Assembly: GCA_021841025.1 (NCBI GenBank)
Contig: JAKBWA010000003.1
Location: 24,356-88,355, forward strand
Direction: 5' to 3'
DNA length: 64,000 nucleotides
DNA from: Bacillota bacterium
GTDB taxonomy: Bacteria > Bacillota > Sulfobacillia > Sulfobacillales > Sulfobacillaceae
Part shown: positions 1 to 9,400 of the stretch, one piece after another
Layout: each line of letters starts with the position of its first letter
Numbering within the stretch: the stretch's first letter is position 1
Translations under genes and position numbers: made by a program
Notes under the pieces: model-generated
The model's database searches: none
What the model saw: only the letters and a program-made list of their open reading frames with translations
Told to the model about the DNA's origin: nothing

Positions 1-1
1 G

Positions 2-505
2 GATGAGTCGATGGTCTTAATCGCCACGGCTGATATCCCCCTTTTAACGCCGAGTATTGTGAATGCTTTTCTCGATCAAGCCGATGCCGGTTGCGATGTC
101 GTGTATCCGGTGATAGAACGTTCGGTCGTCGAGGCCAAGTTCCCAAAGGCACACCGGACTTATGTGCGGTTGAAAAATGGGACGTATACGGGAGGCAATG
201 TGCTCATGGTGCGCAAGGAAGCGGTGATCCGCACCCGATGGACGGCAAACGAGTTGCTCAGTCACCGCAAATCGCCGATGCGTCTGGCATCAGACATTGG
301 CATCATGACCCTGATCCGCTGGTTGGTGGGAAAATTGAGTTTAGAGGATGCGGAGAATAGAATCAGGGCTCTTTTGGGGATCGAGGGAAAGGCATTGTCC
401 TTCCCTTATCCTGAGGTGGGAGTGGACGTAGATAAGCCCGAAGACTGGAGTCTCGTGAACAAATGGCTGAGCCAGACGGATCACAGCTCATTCCTGGCAC
501 CCTAA
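2..505 (+). CDS. MobA-like NTP transferase family protein (5' end outside window)
   Basis: The reading frame is already open at base 2, so this is the 3' part of a gene that begins upstream. The visible 167 residues carry the ADIPLLTP segment typical of the second half of MobA/IspD/CofC-type nucleotidyltransferases, where the aspartate helps bind the metal and nucleotide. They also carry a closing VDVDKPEDW motif, a usual end signature of these folds. Such enzymes transfer a nucleotidyl group to a sugar or cofactor phosphate; the substrate cannot be read here. The gene ends just before purR, at the position Bacillus gives to ispE. The family call is well supported; the specific function is unknown. 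Confidence 0.7.
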   Translation, partial: DESMVLIATADIPLLTPSIVNAFLDQADAGCDVVYPVIERSVVEAKFPKAHRTYVRLKNGTYTGGNVLMVRKEAVIRTRWTANELLSHRKSPMRLASDIGIMTLIRWLVGKLSLEDAENRIRALLGIEGKALSFPYPEVGVDVDKPEDWSLVNKWLSQTDHSSFLAP

Positions 506-511
506 CCAGTC

Positions 512-1411
512 TTGCAACATAAAAAACCGGGTAACTCGGAAAGAAAGGAGGTTGACGCCACGGATATTAAGTCATCGGGGCGCGTACGGGAGCGGTACAA
601 ACGGCTCATTATACTGTCTGCTTTTCTTTTGGGCCATCCCAGGGAGCAATTGAGTTTGACGGAACTGAGCAGTTTGTTAGAAGTGGCCAAATCCACCTTG
701 TCCGAGGATCTCATGTTTGTCAAAGACGTCCTCGAGAATGCCGGTTATGGCAGTGTGTTGACCCAGGTGGGGGTGCAAGGCGGAGTCATTTATATACCGG
801 GGTTGGATCGGATCCGAGCTCGCAATTCCTTGAAAAATTGGGTGACTCGCCTGGTGGAGCCGGAACGGCTGACTTCAGACGGATTTCTTTATATGACGGA
901 TTTGCTGTTCGACCCCTCCCTGGTGGATCCCCTGGGAGAACTCTTGGCTTTTCCGTTTGTCGATTTGCACGTGGATACCGTGGCCACGGTCGAAACCAAA
1001 GGCATTCCTTTGGCCATGGCTTGTGCCAGAGCTTTAGGCACGGAAGTGGTATTGATTCGCCGCGACAGCCGTTTGTCCGAAGGATCTGCCGTGTCGATCA
1101 ATTATCTATCCGGCTCGTCCCGCCGTATCCAGTCAATGTCTTTAAGCCGCCGCGCGCTGAAATCGGGGAGTTCGGTGTTGTTTGTGGATGATTTTATGAA
1201 AGCTGGGGGGACCGCACGGGCAGCAGCTGATCTTCTCGGGGAATTTGGCGCCACCGTGGTGGGCGTAGGAGTGCTGGTTGCGACTAAAGATCCTGCCCAT
1301 AAGCTTATTGACAGATTTTGGAGTCTGTTAGAGTGGCATGAAGATTCTCCATCTCGGGTCGTTCCCAGTGAATGGGCCAATGCGTTATGTCAAGTGAGAG
1401 AGGAGTCATAA
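512..1411 (+). CDS. purR: PurR-type purine operon repressor
   Basis: PurR represses purine biosynthesis genes and responds to PRPP. An N-terminal winged-helix region (from about SGRVRERYKR through SLLEVAKSTLSEDL) is followed by a phosphoribosyltransferase-like domain with the PRPP loop VLFVDDFMKAGGT and the segment SINYLSGSSRRIQSMSLS, both very close to Bacillus PurR. The first canonical codon is a TTG at 512 with no Shine-Dalgarno. A strong AAAGGAGG at 544-551 points instead to an ACG at 560, or less well an ATT at 566. Bacillus PurR aligns from the SGR segment, so the true N terminus is probably near 560. The start given is conservative. Stop is 1 nt before the next gene. Confidence 0.93.
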   Translation: MQHKKPGNSERKEVDATDIKSSGRVRERYKRLIILSAFLLGHPREQLSLTELSSLLEVAKSTLSEDLMFVKDVLENAGYGSVLTQVGVQGGVIYIPGLDRIRARNSLKNWVTRLVEPERLTSDGFLYMTDLLFDPSLVDPLGELLAFPFVDLHVDTVATVETKGIPLAMACARALGTEVVLIRRDSRLSEGSAVSINYLSGSSRRIQSMSLSRRALKSGSSVLFVDDFMKAGGTARAAADLLGEFGATVVGVGVLVATKDPAHKLIDRFWSLLEWHEDSPSRVVPSEWANALCQVREES

Positions 1412-1412
1412 A

Positions 1413-2636
1413 ATGAGTGTCCGTCTCAGTGTAACACTGGAAGATATCAGACAGGCGGCCAATGCGCTTAAGGGGGTCACGGTGGTGACCCCCTTGCAAG
1501 AATCGGTTTATATCAATGACTTATTGGGATCCAGGGTATTTTTTAAGCTAGAAAATCTGCAGCGCACCGGTTCTTTTAAACTGCGCGGGGCCTATAACCG
1601 CCTCAGGCAGTTGACTCCACAAGAATTAAAAAAGGGGGTTGTTGCGGCTTCGGCAGGCAACCACGCCCAAGGGGTGGCATTGGCCGCCGGATTAGTGGGG
1701 ACTAGCTCATTGATTTATATGCCCCAAGGGGCATCCCTCACCAAAATTGAAGCGACTCGTGCTTATGGGGCCGATATCAGTTTGTTTGGCGAAACATTTG
1801 ACGATGCATATCAAGAAGCGCAACGGGTGAGTGAAAGCACCGGACGTGTTATGATTCCCGCATTTAACGATCCGGCTATTGTCGCAGGTCAGGGAACCAT
1901 TGCCTTGGAGATGCTTGACGAGAGGCCTCAGTTGGATGTGTTAGTGGTGCCGGTCGGAGGAGGAGGGTTGATTGGCGGCATTGCCCTAGCCGCCAAAGAA
2001 CAGAATCCCCGCATGAGAATCATTGGAGTCCAAACAGATGCGGTTCCCGCTTTCGTATTGTCGCGTCAAGAGCACCATGTTGTGCAGTCGCAAGGAGCCC
2101 GAACCATTGCGGACGGCATTGCGGTGAAAAAGCCGGGAGATCTCACGTTCGCGCTGGTGGAACGGTATGTGGACGAGCTTGTCACCGTTACGGAGCACGA
2201 CATTTCCCGGGCCATTTTGCTCTTTCTGGAAAGAACCAAGTTGGTTGTCGAAGGGGCCGGGGCAGTGGGGCTGGCAGCCATGCTAGCCGGAAAAATCCCC
2301 TTGGGGTTGGGGACAGTGGGAGTGGTGATAAGCGGAGGCAACATCGACGTGACGCTTTTGAGTCGCATCATAGAAAAAGGGCTAGTGGAAGAAGGGCGTC
2401 AGATTCATCTCAAAACCATTGTGGGCGACAGGCCAGGACAACTGGCCAGGTTGTTGCAGACGGTTGCGGAACTTAAAGCTAATGTCATCCGCGTAGAACA
2501 TGAGCGCTGGAATCCTTTTTTGTCTCCCGTCCAAGTGGGCATCCAGATGGTCCTGGAGACGCGTAATGCCGAGCATGTGAGAGAAATCGTCAGTCGGTTG
2601 CATCAGGACGGGTATGATGTGGAGATTCAGAATTAA
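1413..2636 (+). CDS. ilvA: Threonine ammonia-lyase (threonine dehydratase) with ACT domain
   Basis: A PLP-dependent enzyme that deaminates threonine to 2-oxobutyrate via a reactive enamine, feeding isoleucine synthesis or threonine breakdown. The PLP lysine lies in GSFKLRGA, followed by the SAGNHAQGVA segment and the glycine-rich phosphate loop VPVGGGGLIGG. The last ~80 residues (from KTIVGDRPGQL) form one ACT regulatory domain. At 407 residues with one ACT domain it resembles the TdcB/short IlvA group rather than the ~500-residue two-ACT form. The ATG lies 1 nt after the purR stop, so the two are co-transcribed. In Bacillus this slot holds yabJ (ridA), whose product removes the enamine this enzyme makes. 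Confidence 0.93.
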   Translation: MSVRLSVTLEDIRQAANALKGVTVVTPLQESVYINDLLGSRVFFKLENLQRTGSFKLRGAYNRLRQLTPQELKKGVVAASAGNHAQGVALAAGLVGTSSLIYMPQGASLTKIEATRAYGADISLFGETFDDAYQEAQRVSESTGRVMIPAFNDPAIVAGQGTIALEMLDERPQLDVLVVPVGGGGLIGGIALAAKEQNPRMRIIGVQTDAVPAFVLSRQEHHVVQSQGARTIADGIAVKKPGDLTFALVERYVDELVTVTEHDISRAILLFLERTKLVVEGAGAVGLAAMLAGKIPLGLGTVGVVISGGNIDVTLLSRIIEKGLVEEGRQIHLKTIVGDRPGQLARLLQTVAELKANVIRVEHERWNPFLSPVQVGIQMVLETRNAEHVREIVSRLHQDGYDVEIQN

Positions 2637-2665
2637 AAGATTCGAGACAAAAATTTTGACAATAT

Positions 2666-2695
2666 AGAGGACTTCTTGTTGTCAATGGCGAATAA
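2666..2695 (+). promoter_or_regulatory. Sigma-H-like promoter of spoVG
   Basis: AGAGGACTT (2666-2674) and GGCGAATAA (2687-2695) are separated by 12 bases. They fit the Bacillus sigma-H pattern RnAGGAwww / RnnGAATww, with one mismatch in the -35 element. The -10 ends about 50 bases before the spoVG start. Bacillus spoVG is a classic sigma-H gene. Confidence 0.65.
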
Positions 2696-2747
2696 TTTAA
2701 TCCCCGGATGTCCGGGCCGCCAACTTGGCTACAAGGAGGATTTCAGC

Positions 2748-3002
2748 GTGGAAATTACGGATGTGCGGTTACGCCGAATGACAACGGAGGGGAAAATGAA
2801 GGCTGTTGCTTCGGTGACCTTGGATGGGGAATTCGTCATTCATGATGTTAAGGTGGTAGAAGGTCTTAAAGGACTATTCGTGGCGATGCCCAGCCGAAAA
2901 ACGCCGGACGGTGAATTTCGGGATGTTGCGCACCCTATTACACAACAAGCTCGGGAACGAATCCAAAGGGCAGTACTAGAGGTGTTTCACGGAGGTGTTT
3001 AA
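2748..3002 (+). CDS. spoVG: SpoVG, RNA-binding regulator of sporulation and septation
   Basis: An 84-residue SpoVG family protein, an RNA/DNA-binding regulator that affects asymmetric septation and, in Bacillus and Listeria, many post-transcriptional targets. It begins [10 protein letters not shown] and contains the family core [17 protein letters not shown] and [20 protein letters not shown]. The GTG start at 2748 lies 10 bases after a good SD (AAGGAGG, 2733-2739). Longer upstream frames run into the sigma-H promoter and are not used. A strong terminator follows, so it forms its own transcription unit. Confidence 0.97.
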   Translation: MEITDVRLRRMTTEGKMKAVASVTLDGEFVIHDVKVVEGLKGLFVAMPSRKTPDGEFRDVAHPITQQARERIQRAVLEVFHGGV

Positions 3003-3034
3003 CCTATCGACACAGTGACCGTAGAGGGTAAAAA

Positions 3035-3065
3035 AGGGTCCGCCTCTGGGCGGGCTCTTTTTTTG
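3035..3065 (+). terminator. Rho-independent terminator after spoVG
   Basis: GGGTCCGCC and GGCGGGCTC form a 9-bp stem (with G-T pairs) around a TCTG loop, followed by a run of seven T. Confidence 0.85.
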
Positions 3066-3158
3066 TCCGCGGTAAAGTCATTCATCACAAGGCAAAATTT
3101 TGGTATGCTAACCATGGTATAAGCAAAGGCAACGGCCCTAGAAATCGGAGGGATCGGT

Positions 3159-4529
3159 TTGGCACAGACGGTAGCCGTTATTTTGGCCGCAGGGCGCGGG
3201 ACAAGAATGCACTCGAGTGTGGCAAAAGCATTACATGAACTGGGTGGCGTTCCCATGGTTGAACATGTGGTGCGCGCCGTCAAAGCAGCAGGACTCGGGA
3301 AACCGTGGGTGGTCGTGGGCTATCAGGCTGACCGGGTGGAGGAAGCCCTGGAAGGCCAGGGGCAATTTGTTTTTCAGCCTGAAATGCATGGAACCGGGGA
3401 TGCTGTGGCTCAGGCCCTCGCTGCTATGGATACCGATGTTGACGAAGTGGTGGTGTTGGTTGCGGATTGTCCGTTGGTTTCGCCCTCTTTGATTATGCAA
3501 GTCTTGGAAGCTCATCACTCATCCGGTGCGAGCGCAACCATTGTGACCATGATTGTCTCCGACCCGGCTGGTTATGGCCGTATTGTTCGGGGAGAAGATG
3601 ATAGCATCCAGGCGATTGTGGAAGAACAAGATGCTATCAAGAATCCGGCACTGTATCAAATTAACGAAGTCAACACGGGTTTGGGCGTCTGGTCTGTAAA
3701 AGGACTGGCCAAAATACTGAAAACATTGCCGTGGCACCAAGAAGAACAATATTTAACAGACGCTGTGGCCGGGCTGATCGCATCAGGGCAGAAGGTCGAC
3801 GCCTATGTCGCTCCGGATCCCATTCGTGTTATGGGCATTAATACCCGGCGCGATCTGGCTCATGCCGAGGCATATTTGCGCGAACTGACTTTGAACCGCC
3901 TGTTTGACCAGGGGGTGAGCATTGTGGACCCTTCATCCACCTTTGTGGATGTTGATGTGGAAGTGGGACAGGACAGTGTTATTCATCCCATGACCTTCTT
4001 GCGAGGGAAAACCAAAATAGGACGGGAATGTATTTTAGGACCGATGACATCCATTACATCCAGCCGTTTGGGCGATGGGGTGAAAGTCGATCGCTCTGTC
4101 GTCGAGCAAAGCGCTTTAGCGAGCCATTCCCAAGTGGGCCCGTTTAGTCATTTGCGTCCGGGAACGTCCTTGGATCATAATGTAAAAATTGGGAATTTTG
4201 TCGAGTTGAAAAATACACGAATTGGAACAGGAACCAAGGCAGGGCATCATTCGTATTTGGGCGACGCTACGATTGGCGGAGGCGTGAATATCGGAGCGGG
4301 AACCGTTATTGTCAATTTTGACGGCCAAGCTAAGCACCCCACATTTATTGGTGATGGTGCGTTCATCGGCTGCAACGTTAATTTGGTGGCACCGGTAGAA
4401 GTGGGCCCGGGAGCCTACGTTGCCGCCGGATCGACAATAACTCAGAATGTCCCGCCGGATGCGCTGGCTATTGCCCGAAATCGTCAGGACAATAAGCCGG
4501 AGTGGGCGCGCCAGAGGCGAAAAACGTAA
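3159..4529 (+). CDS. glmU: Bifunctional GlmU: GlcN-1-P acetyltransferase / UDP-GlcNAc pyrophosphorylase
   Basis: Makes UDP-N-acetylglucosamine for peptidoglycan and wall polymers. The N-terminal pyrophosphorylase domain starts MAQTVAVILAAGRGTRM (the GxGTRM nucleotide loop) and has HGTGDAVAQA and the NTG segment (EVNTGL). From about residue 250 a left-handed beta-helix of hexapeptide repeats carries the acetyltransferase site (HLRPGT, KNTRIGTGTKAGHHSYLGDA, NIGAGT). The length of 456 residues equals the Bacillus enzyme. The TTG start at 3159 follows a GGAGGGA SD. Adjacent prs supplies PRPP. No missing catalytic segment was seen. Confidence 0.97.
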   Translation: MAQTVAVILAAGRGTRMHSSVAKALHELGGVPMVEHVVRAVKAAGLGKPWVVVGYQADRVEEALEGQGQFVFQPEMHGTGDAVAQALAAMDTDVDEVVVLVADCPLVSPSLIMQVLEAHHSSGASATIVTMIVSDPAGYGRIVRGEDDSIQAIVEEQDAIKNPALYQINEVNTGLGVWSVKGLAKILKTLPWHQEEQYLTDAVAGLIASGQKVDAYVAPDPIRVMGINTRRDLAHAEAYLRELTLNRLFDQGVSIVDPSSTFVDVDVEVGQDSVIHPMTFLRGKTKIGRECILGPMTSITSSRLGDGVKVDRSVVEQSALASHSQVGPFSHLRPGTSLDHNVKIGNFVELKNTRIGTGTKAGHHSYLGDATIGGGVNIGAGTVIVNFDGQAKHPTFIGDGAFIGCNVNLVAPVEVGPGAYVAAGSTITQNVPPDALAIARNRQDNKPEWARQRRKT

Positions 4530-4563
4530 AATCCAGACGAATTAGGCACAAAGGAAGGGGACC

Positions 4564-5517
4564 TTGGTTCCAATGAGTTTTGAACGCGAGGGAGAACTCA
4601 AGATATTTACGGGGACAGCGAATCGGGCACTGGCTGAAAAAATTGTGACCCATTTGGGTCTGACTTTAGGACAGGCGGACGTGGGGAGATTTTCTAATGG
4701 GGAGATCCGTGTACGTCTTCTGGAGAATGTCCGAGGCACCGATGTTTTTATCGTGCAGCCTACTTCCCAACCGGTGAACGATAATTTGCTTGAGTTGCTG
4801 CTGTTGATTGATGCGGCACGCCGTGCCTCAGCCAGGCGAGTGACAGCAGTTGTGCCGTTTTACGGGTATGCCAGGCAAGACCGTAAAGAGCAAGGGCGAG
4901 AACCTATTTCTGCTAAACTGGTGGCAAATTTGATTACCGTGGCTGGCGCCAGGCGGGTCTTGACCATGGATTTACACGCGCCGCAAATCCAAGGATTTTT
5001 TGATATTCCCGTGGATAACTTGCAAGGAGTCCGAATCTTGTCCGAAGCTATTCATGAAAAGCATCTAGAAAATCTGATGGTGTTTTCACCAGATGCGGGC
5101 GGTGTCTACCGGGCGCGCAAGATGGCAAAATACTTGGAAGCGCCCTTAGGATTTATTGACAAAAGGAGACCGGGCCCCAATGTTTCCGAGGTCGTCAATG
5201 TGATTGGCAAGGTGCGAGACAAAACGGTGGTTATTGTCGATGATATGATCGACACAGGAGGAACAATTGCTTTGGCTTCCCATGCGATTATGGATTTGGG
5301 AGCTCGTGCGGTCTATGCCGCTTCAACGCACCCGGTGTTTTCGGGGCGGGCCTCACAATTGTTGAGAGACTCGGCGATTGAAGAATTTTTTGTCACAGAT
5401 ACCATTCCTCTACAGGAGCCGATGGCGCGGACAACAGTCATCTCCGTCGCCGCGTTATTGGCAGAAGCCATTATGCGTGTGCATGAAGATTTGTCGGTGT
5501 CGAAACTGTTTGAGTGA
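4564..5517 (+). CDS. prs: Ribose-phosphate pyrophosphokinase (PRPP synthetase)
   Basis: Converts ribose-5-phosphate and ATP to PRPP for purine, pyrimidine, histidine and tryptophan synthesis. Signatures seen are FSNGEIRVRLLENVRGTDVF, YGYARQDRK (ATP loop), DLHAPQIQGFFD, and the PRPP-binding VVIVDDMIDTGGT. Length is 317 residues from the TTG at 4564, with an AAAGGA SD 8 bases upstream. An in-frame ATG at 4573 would give 314 residues, and homology alone does not decide between them. The stop overlaps the pth start. The product is also the effector ligand of PurR encoded at the left end of the window. Confidence 0.96.
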   Translation: MVPMSFEREGELKIFTGTANRALAEKIVTHLGLTLGQADVGRFSNGEIRVRLLENVRGTDVFIVQPTSQPVNDNLLELLLLIDAARRASARRVTAVVPFYGYARQDRKEQGREPISAKLVANLITVAGARRVLTMDLHAPQIQGFFDIPVDNLQGVRILSEAIHEKHLENLMVFSPDAGGVYRARKMAKYLEAPLGFIDKRRPGPNVSEVVNVIGKVRDKTVVIVDDMIDTGGTIALASHAIMDLGARAVYAASTHPVFSGRASQLLRDSAIEEFFVTDTIPLQEPMARTTVISVAALLAEAIMRVHEDLSVSKLFE

Positions 5518-6077
5518 TGACAAACGACATTCGTATGATAGTCGGACTGGGAAACCCGGGATTGGATTATCAAAAGACACGGCATAATGCCGGATTCATG
5601 GCCTTAGACAGGCTTATGGCGAAAAAGAACAGTCAATTTGTGCGTAACCGCTTTGGGTTAGTGGGCAAATGGGGAAATATTGTGTTGCTGAAACCTTTGA
5701 CTTATATGAACCTTAGCGGTCAAGCAGTGGCAGCAGTACAAAAATTCTACAAAATCCCAACACAGAGCATTTTGGTGATTGCGGATGATTTAGATTTACC
5801 GTTAGGAAGACTGCGGATACGCCAAAAGGGTTCAAGCGGAGGGCACAATGGACTGAAATCTATTGTCCAGGGCTTAGGAACTGATGCTTTTCCACGTATA
5901 AAAATTGGCATTTCGCATCCTCCGGACCAGATGCGTGTAATTGACTGGGTTCTAGGGCGGTTCAGCCGGGAAGAATGGAAGATTCTTGATCCGGTTTTGG
6001 ATCAAGCGGTGGAGGCTTGTGAATGTATTGTCGTCAAAGGTGTTCAAGAAGCCATGAACCGTTTTAACGGGCTTTAA
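5517..6077 (+). CDS. pth: Peptidyl-tRNA hydrolase
   Basis: Cleaves peptidyl-tRNA released from stalled ribosomes. The protein starts MTNDIRMIVGLGNPGLDYQKTRHNAGF, where GLGNPG and the catalytic histidine of TRHNAGF are family signatures. KPLTYMNLSG and the DDLDLPLG and GGHNGLKS segments follow. It has 186 residues, the usual length. ATG 5517 overlaps the prs stop (TGATG), suggesting translational coupling. A GTG at 5514 and an ATG at 5535 are alternatives. Confidence 0.96.
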   Translation: MTNDIRMIVGLGNPGLDYQKTRHNAGFMALDRLMAKKNSQFVRNRFGLVGKWGNIVLLKPLTYMNLSGQAVAAVQKFYKIPTQSILVIADDLDLPLGRLRIRQKGSSGGHNGLKSIVQGLGTDAFPRIKIGISHPPDQMRVIDWVLGRFSREEWKILDPVLDQAVEACECIVVKGVQEAMNRFNGL

Positions 6078-6160
6078 GCGAGACAAAGTCGGGTAACCCG
6101 GCGGCATTTGGGGAATCCTTAATGGCATTCACTGCCATGTTATTGCGAGGAGGCCTCATC

Positions 6161-6367
6161 ATGGTAATATACCAATGCCGCAATTGCCGACAAGTTATCG
6201 GGCACTATGAGGGAGATTGGGACGACCCTTTTTTAGGTCTGTCCACACTGGATTCCCAGTGGCGTAAAGAGTGCATAGAAGTCCTAGGCAAGCAGGTGGT
6301 TCGGGTGATGGTTCAATGCGATGCATGCCTTCCAGTCCTCTGGGACGAAGGGTTATGGTATAACTAA
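6161..6367 (+). CDS. fin: Fin, anti-sigma-F factor (YabK)
   Basis: A 68-residue protein with two CxxC pairs (CRNC near residue 6 and CDAC near residue 53), as in Bacillus Fin, a zinc-containing protein that inactivates forespore sigma-F and promotes the switch to sigma-G. Its place between pth and mfd is exactly that of Bacillus yabK/fin. ATG 6161 follows a strong SD (GAGGAGG, 6147-6153). A longer reading from an ATG at 6122 lacks an SD. Sequence similarity outside the cysteine pairs is modest, so the call rests on motif, size and position. Confidence 0.88.
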   Translation: MVIYQCRNCRQVIGHYEGDWDDPFLGLSTLDSQWRKECIEVLGKQVVRVMVQCDACLPVLWDEGLWYN

Positions 6368-6459
6368 AAGAAGATTCGCCCCCGGTTTCCCCCTCACAGC
6401 ATCCGGAAAGTGACCGGGTGCGTTCATCTGACAGGCAAATGCCTATGAAAGGACTTAAG

Positions 6460-9400
6460 ATGGCTGGTTTAAGTTCACTGATAAGCTTGTGGTCTAACTT
6501 GGCTCCCTATCAGAATTTGGTAGAGATGCTCAAGCAAGGCAAGACGACTCAAGTCTTTGGGTTGTCGGGATCCTTGCCCTCTTTCTTGACAGCGGCGGTT
6601 GCTCAAGATGCACAGCGCCCCACTTTGGTTGTCACGGTGGGATTTCAAGAGGCTCGAGCCTTTGAGGCCGAAATCACGCAATTTCTTCCCAAGGCTCCGA
6701 TTTATCTGCTTCCCCCGAGACCTCACATCGTGGGAGAGGTAAAAGCCTACAGCCACGATTGGAGTTTAATGCGTCTGGAGGCTTTGGCGCAGGCTTTTTA
6801 TAACCCGGGTACGATTATCATTGCGCCGGTTGAATCGTGCCGTCAGCTGGTATCGCCTATGGGTGCTAAGCCCTTGACATTGGAAATAGGTCAGCAAATC
6901 TCTTTGGAGAATGTGAGCCGCGACTTGCAGGCCCTGGGATACCGGCGGGAAGACGAAGCCGCGGAACAAGGAAGCTACGCGGTGCGCGGGGGGCTGGTGG
7001 ATGTCTTTGTGCCGGGGGGACCGGATTACCGGATAGAATGGTTTGACGATGAAATCGATTCCCTGCGGATATTTGATCCAACTACCCAGAAAACGGTCGA
7101 GATGGTTCAGAGTGCACCAATTGGACCAGCATCGGAAATTCTTTTGACCAGCGAGCAACGTCAGCGAGGAATGGACCGAATTGCACGAGAGGCCGATTTA
7201 TTAATCCGCAATCTTGAATCCATGGGCCAATTGGACACTGCACAAAAAGCCAAGGAACGTTTTGGCCACTGGTTAGGTGATCTGGCTGACGGACGCTTGT
7301 TTGCCGGCGTGGAACGTTTTGGACAAGCGTTTTTCAGTTTGAAACCCATAACCCAGATGTTTGCCCAAAAACCCCTGGTAGTGTTTCATGATTTGCCCAG
7401 AATTGGGGAAGCGCTATTAGGCCGGGATGCGGACGACCGCGAAGAACGCGTAAGACGTCTGGAACGTGGAGACTTTCTGCCAGTAGAAGCGGAAAGTATT
7501 CTGGACCATGATCAGTTTTTCTCGCGGATGAAAGGACAAGGTGAACTCAGCCTGTCGTTAATGCCGCATAACCGGCGTGAGAGTGAATTGCATTTAAACC
7601 TGACCGGACGTCCTGCTCCCCGTATCCACGGACAGGCGGAGCTGTTAAAGGCTGAAATTTTGCGACTCAAAAAATCCCGCATGCGGGTTGGCTTGGTTTT
7701 GCGTGACAGCGAGGCTCTAGGGGTCATGCAACACCAGCTCTTGGATATGGGCATTACCAGCCGGGAAGGATTGGGTGAGAGGGGGGAAGTCGGACTTCTC
7801 ACGGGGCAGTTGGGGCACGGATTTATTTTGTCGGAACTGTCCCTGGCGCTCATGGGAGAAAGCGAAATCTCCGGCCGTGAGTTGAAGGCTCAGCCCAAAC
7901 GCTCTACCCGGGAGAAAAAGCAAACCGTACGGCTGGCGGATCTGCGCCCTGGTGACTACGTCGTGCATATTACGCACGGGATAGGGCGTTACTTAGGCAT
8001 TAAGACCCTAACCATTCAAGATCAGCATAAAGATTATCTCCATGTCGAATATGCGGGTCAGGATACGCTTTATGTGCCGACAGACCAACTAGCTCTCATC
8101 CAGAAGTATATCGGAGTTGAGGGTCAAGAACCCAAGTTGTCTAAAATGGGAGGCCAGGAATGGTCTCGGGTCAAAGACAAAGTACGGGCCTCGGTTCGCC
8201 AGATGGCGGAAGAACTTATCCGCCTGTATGCCCTCAGAGACTCCCAACCTGGCTTTAGCTTTGTCTCGGATACGCCATGGCAACGGGAATTTGAGGCCGC
8301 TTTCGGATATGATGAAACGGAAGACCAATTGCGCTCAACCGACGACATCAAGCGCGATATGGAAAAGGCGAGACCTATGGACCGGCTGTTGTGTGGAGAC
8401 GTCGGGTATGGAAAAACCGAGGTGGCCTTCCGAGCGGTTTTTAAAGCCATTATGTCGGGAAAACAAGTGGCCCTTTTGGTGCCGACAACATTGTTGGCGG
8501 ATCAGCATTACACAACGGCTAAGGCGCGTTTTTCAGGTTTCCCGGTCGTAGTGGACGTGCTAAGCCGTTTTCGCACGCCGAAACAACAAAAAGACATTAT
8601 CGAAAGACTCCGCAAGGGGCAAATCGACCTGATTATCGGCACCCACCGGCTTCTCGGGAAAGACGTGAAGTTCAGTGATCTGGGCCTGTTAATCGTGGAT
8701 GAAGAACACCGTTTTGGGGTCGCGCACAAAGAGCGCATTAAAGAAATTCGCGCAAACATTGATGTGCTGACCCTGTCGGCGACACCCATTCCCAGGACCT
8801 TGCACATGGCTATGGCAGGGGTTAGAGACATGAGCCTTATTGAAACCCCGCCCCTTGACCGACTGCCTGTTGAGACCGTTGTAGCCGAGTTCGACGAAGA
8901 TTTGGTGCGAGAAGCCATCCGCCGTGAATTAGATCGGGGCGGGCAAGTTTATTATGTCCAAAACAGAATTTTAGCTATTGATCAAACTGTATCTCGATTA
9001 ATGAAAATGTTTCCCGATGCCGCCATCGGTGTGGTCCATGGTAGAATGGACGAAACTCGAATTGAGGATGTGATGGCGCGCTTTATTGAGCAAGAATACG
9101 ACATTTTGGTTGCGACCAGCATCATCGAATCCGGACTGGATATTCCTAACGCGAATACTTTGATTGTAGAAGATGCCGATAAGCTCGGACTGGCCCAATT
9201 ATACCAGTTGCGGGGACGGGTGGGACGTTCGGCACGTTTGGCTTATGCCTACTTCACATATAAACGGGACAAGGTGCTCTCTCCCCAAGCGGAAAAAAGG
9301 CTCGAAGCGATTCGGGAGTTTACGGAACTCGGGGCAGGGTATCAGATTGCGTTGAGGGATTTGGAAATTCGCGGGGCAGGAAACTTATTAGGCGCGGAAC

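Noticed and set aside
2676..2747. Longer spoVG frame starting at 2676
   Set aside because: It begins inside the sigma-H promoter; GTG 2748 has a strong SD and matches SpoVG length.
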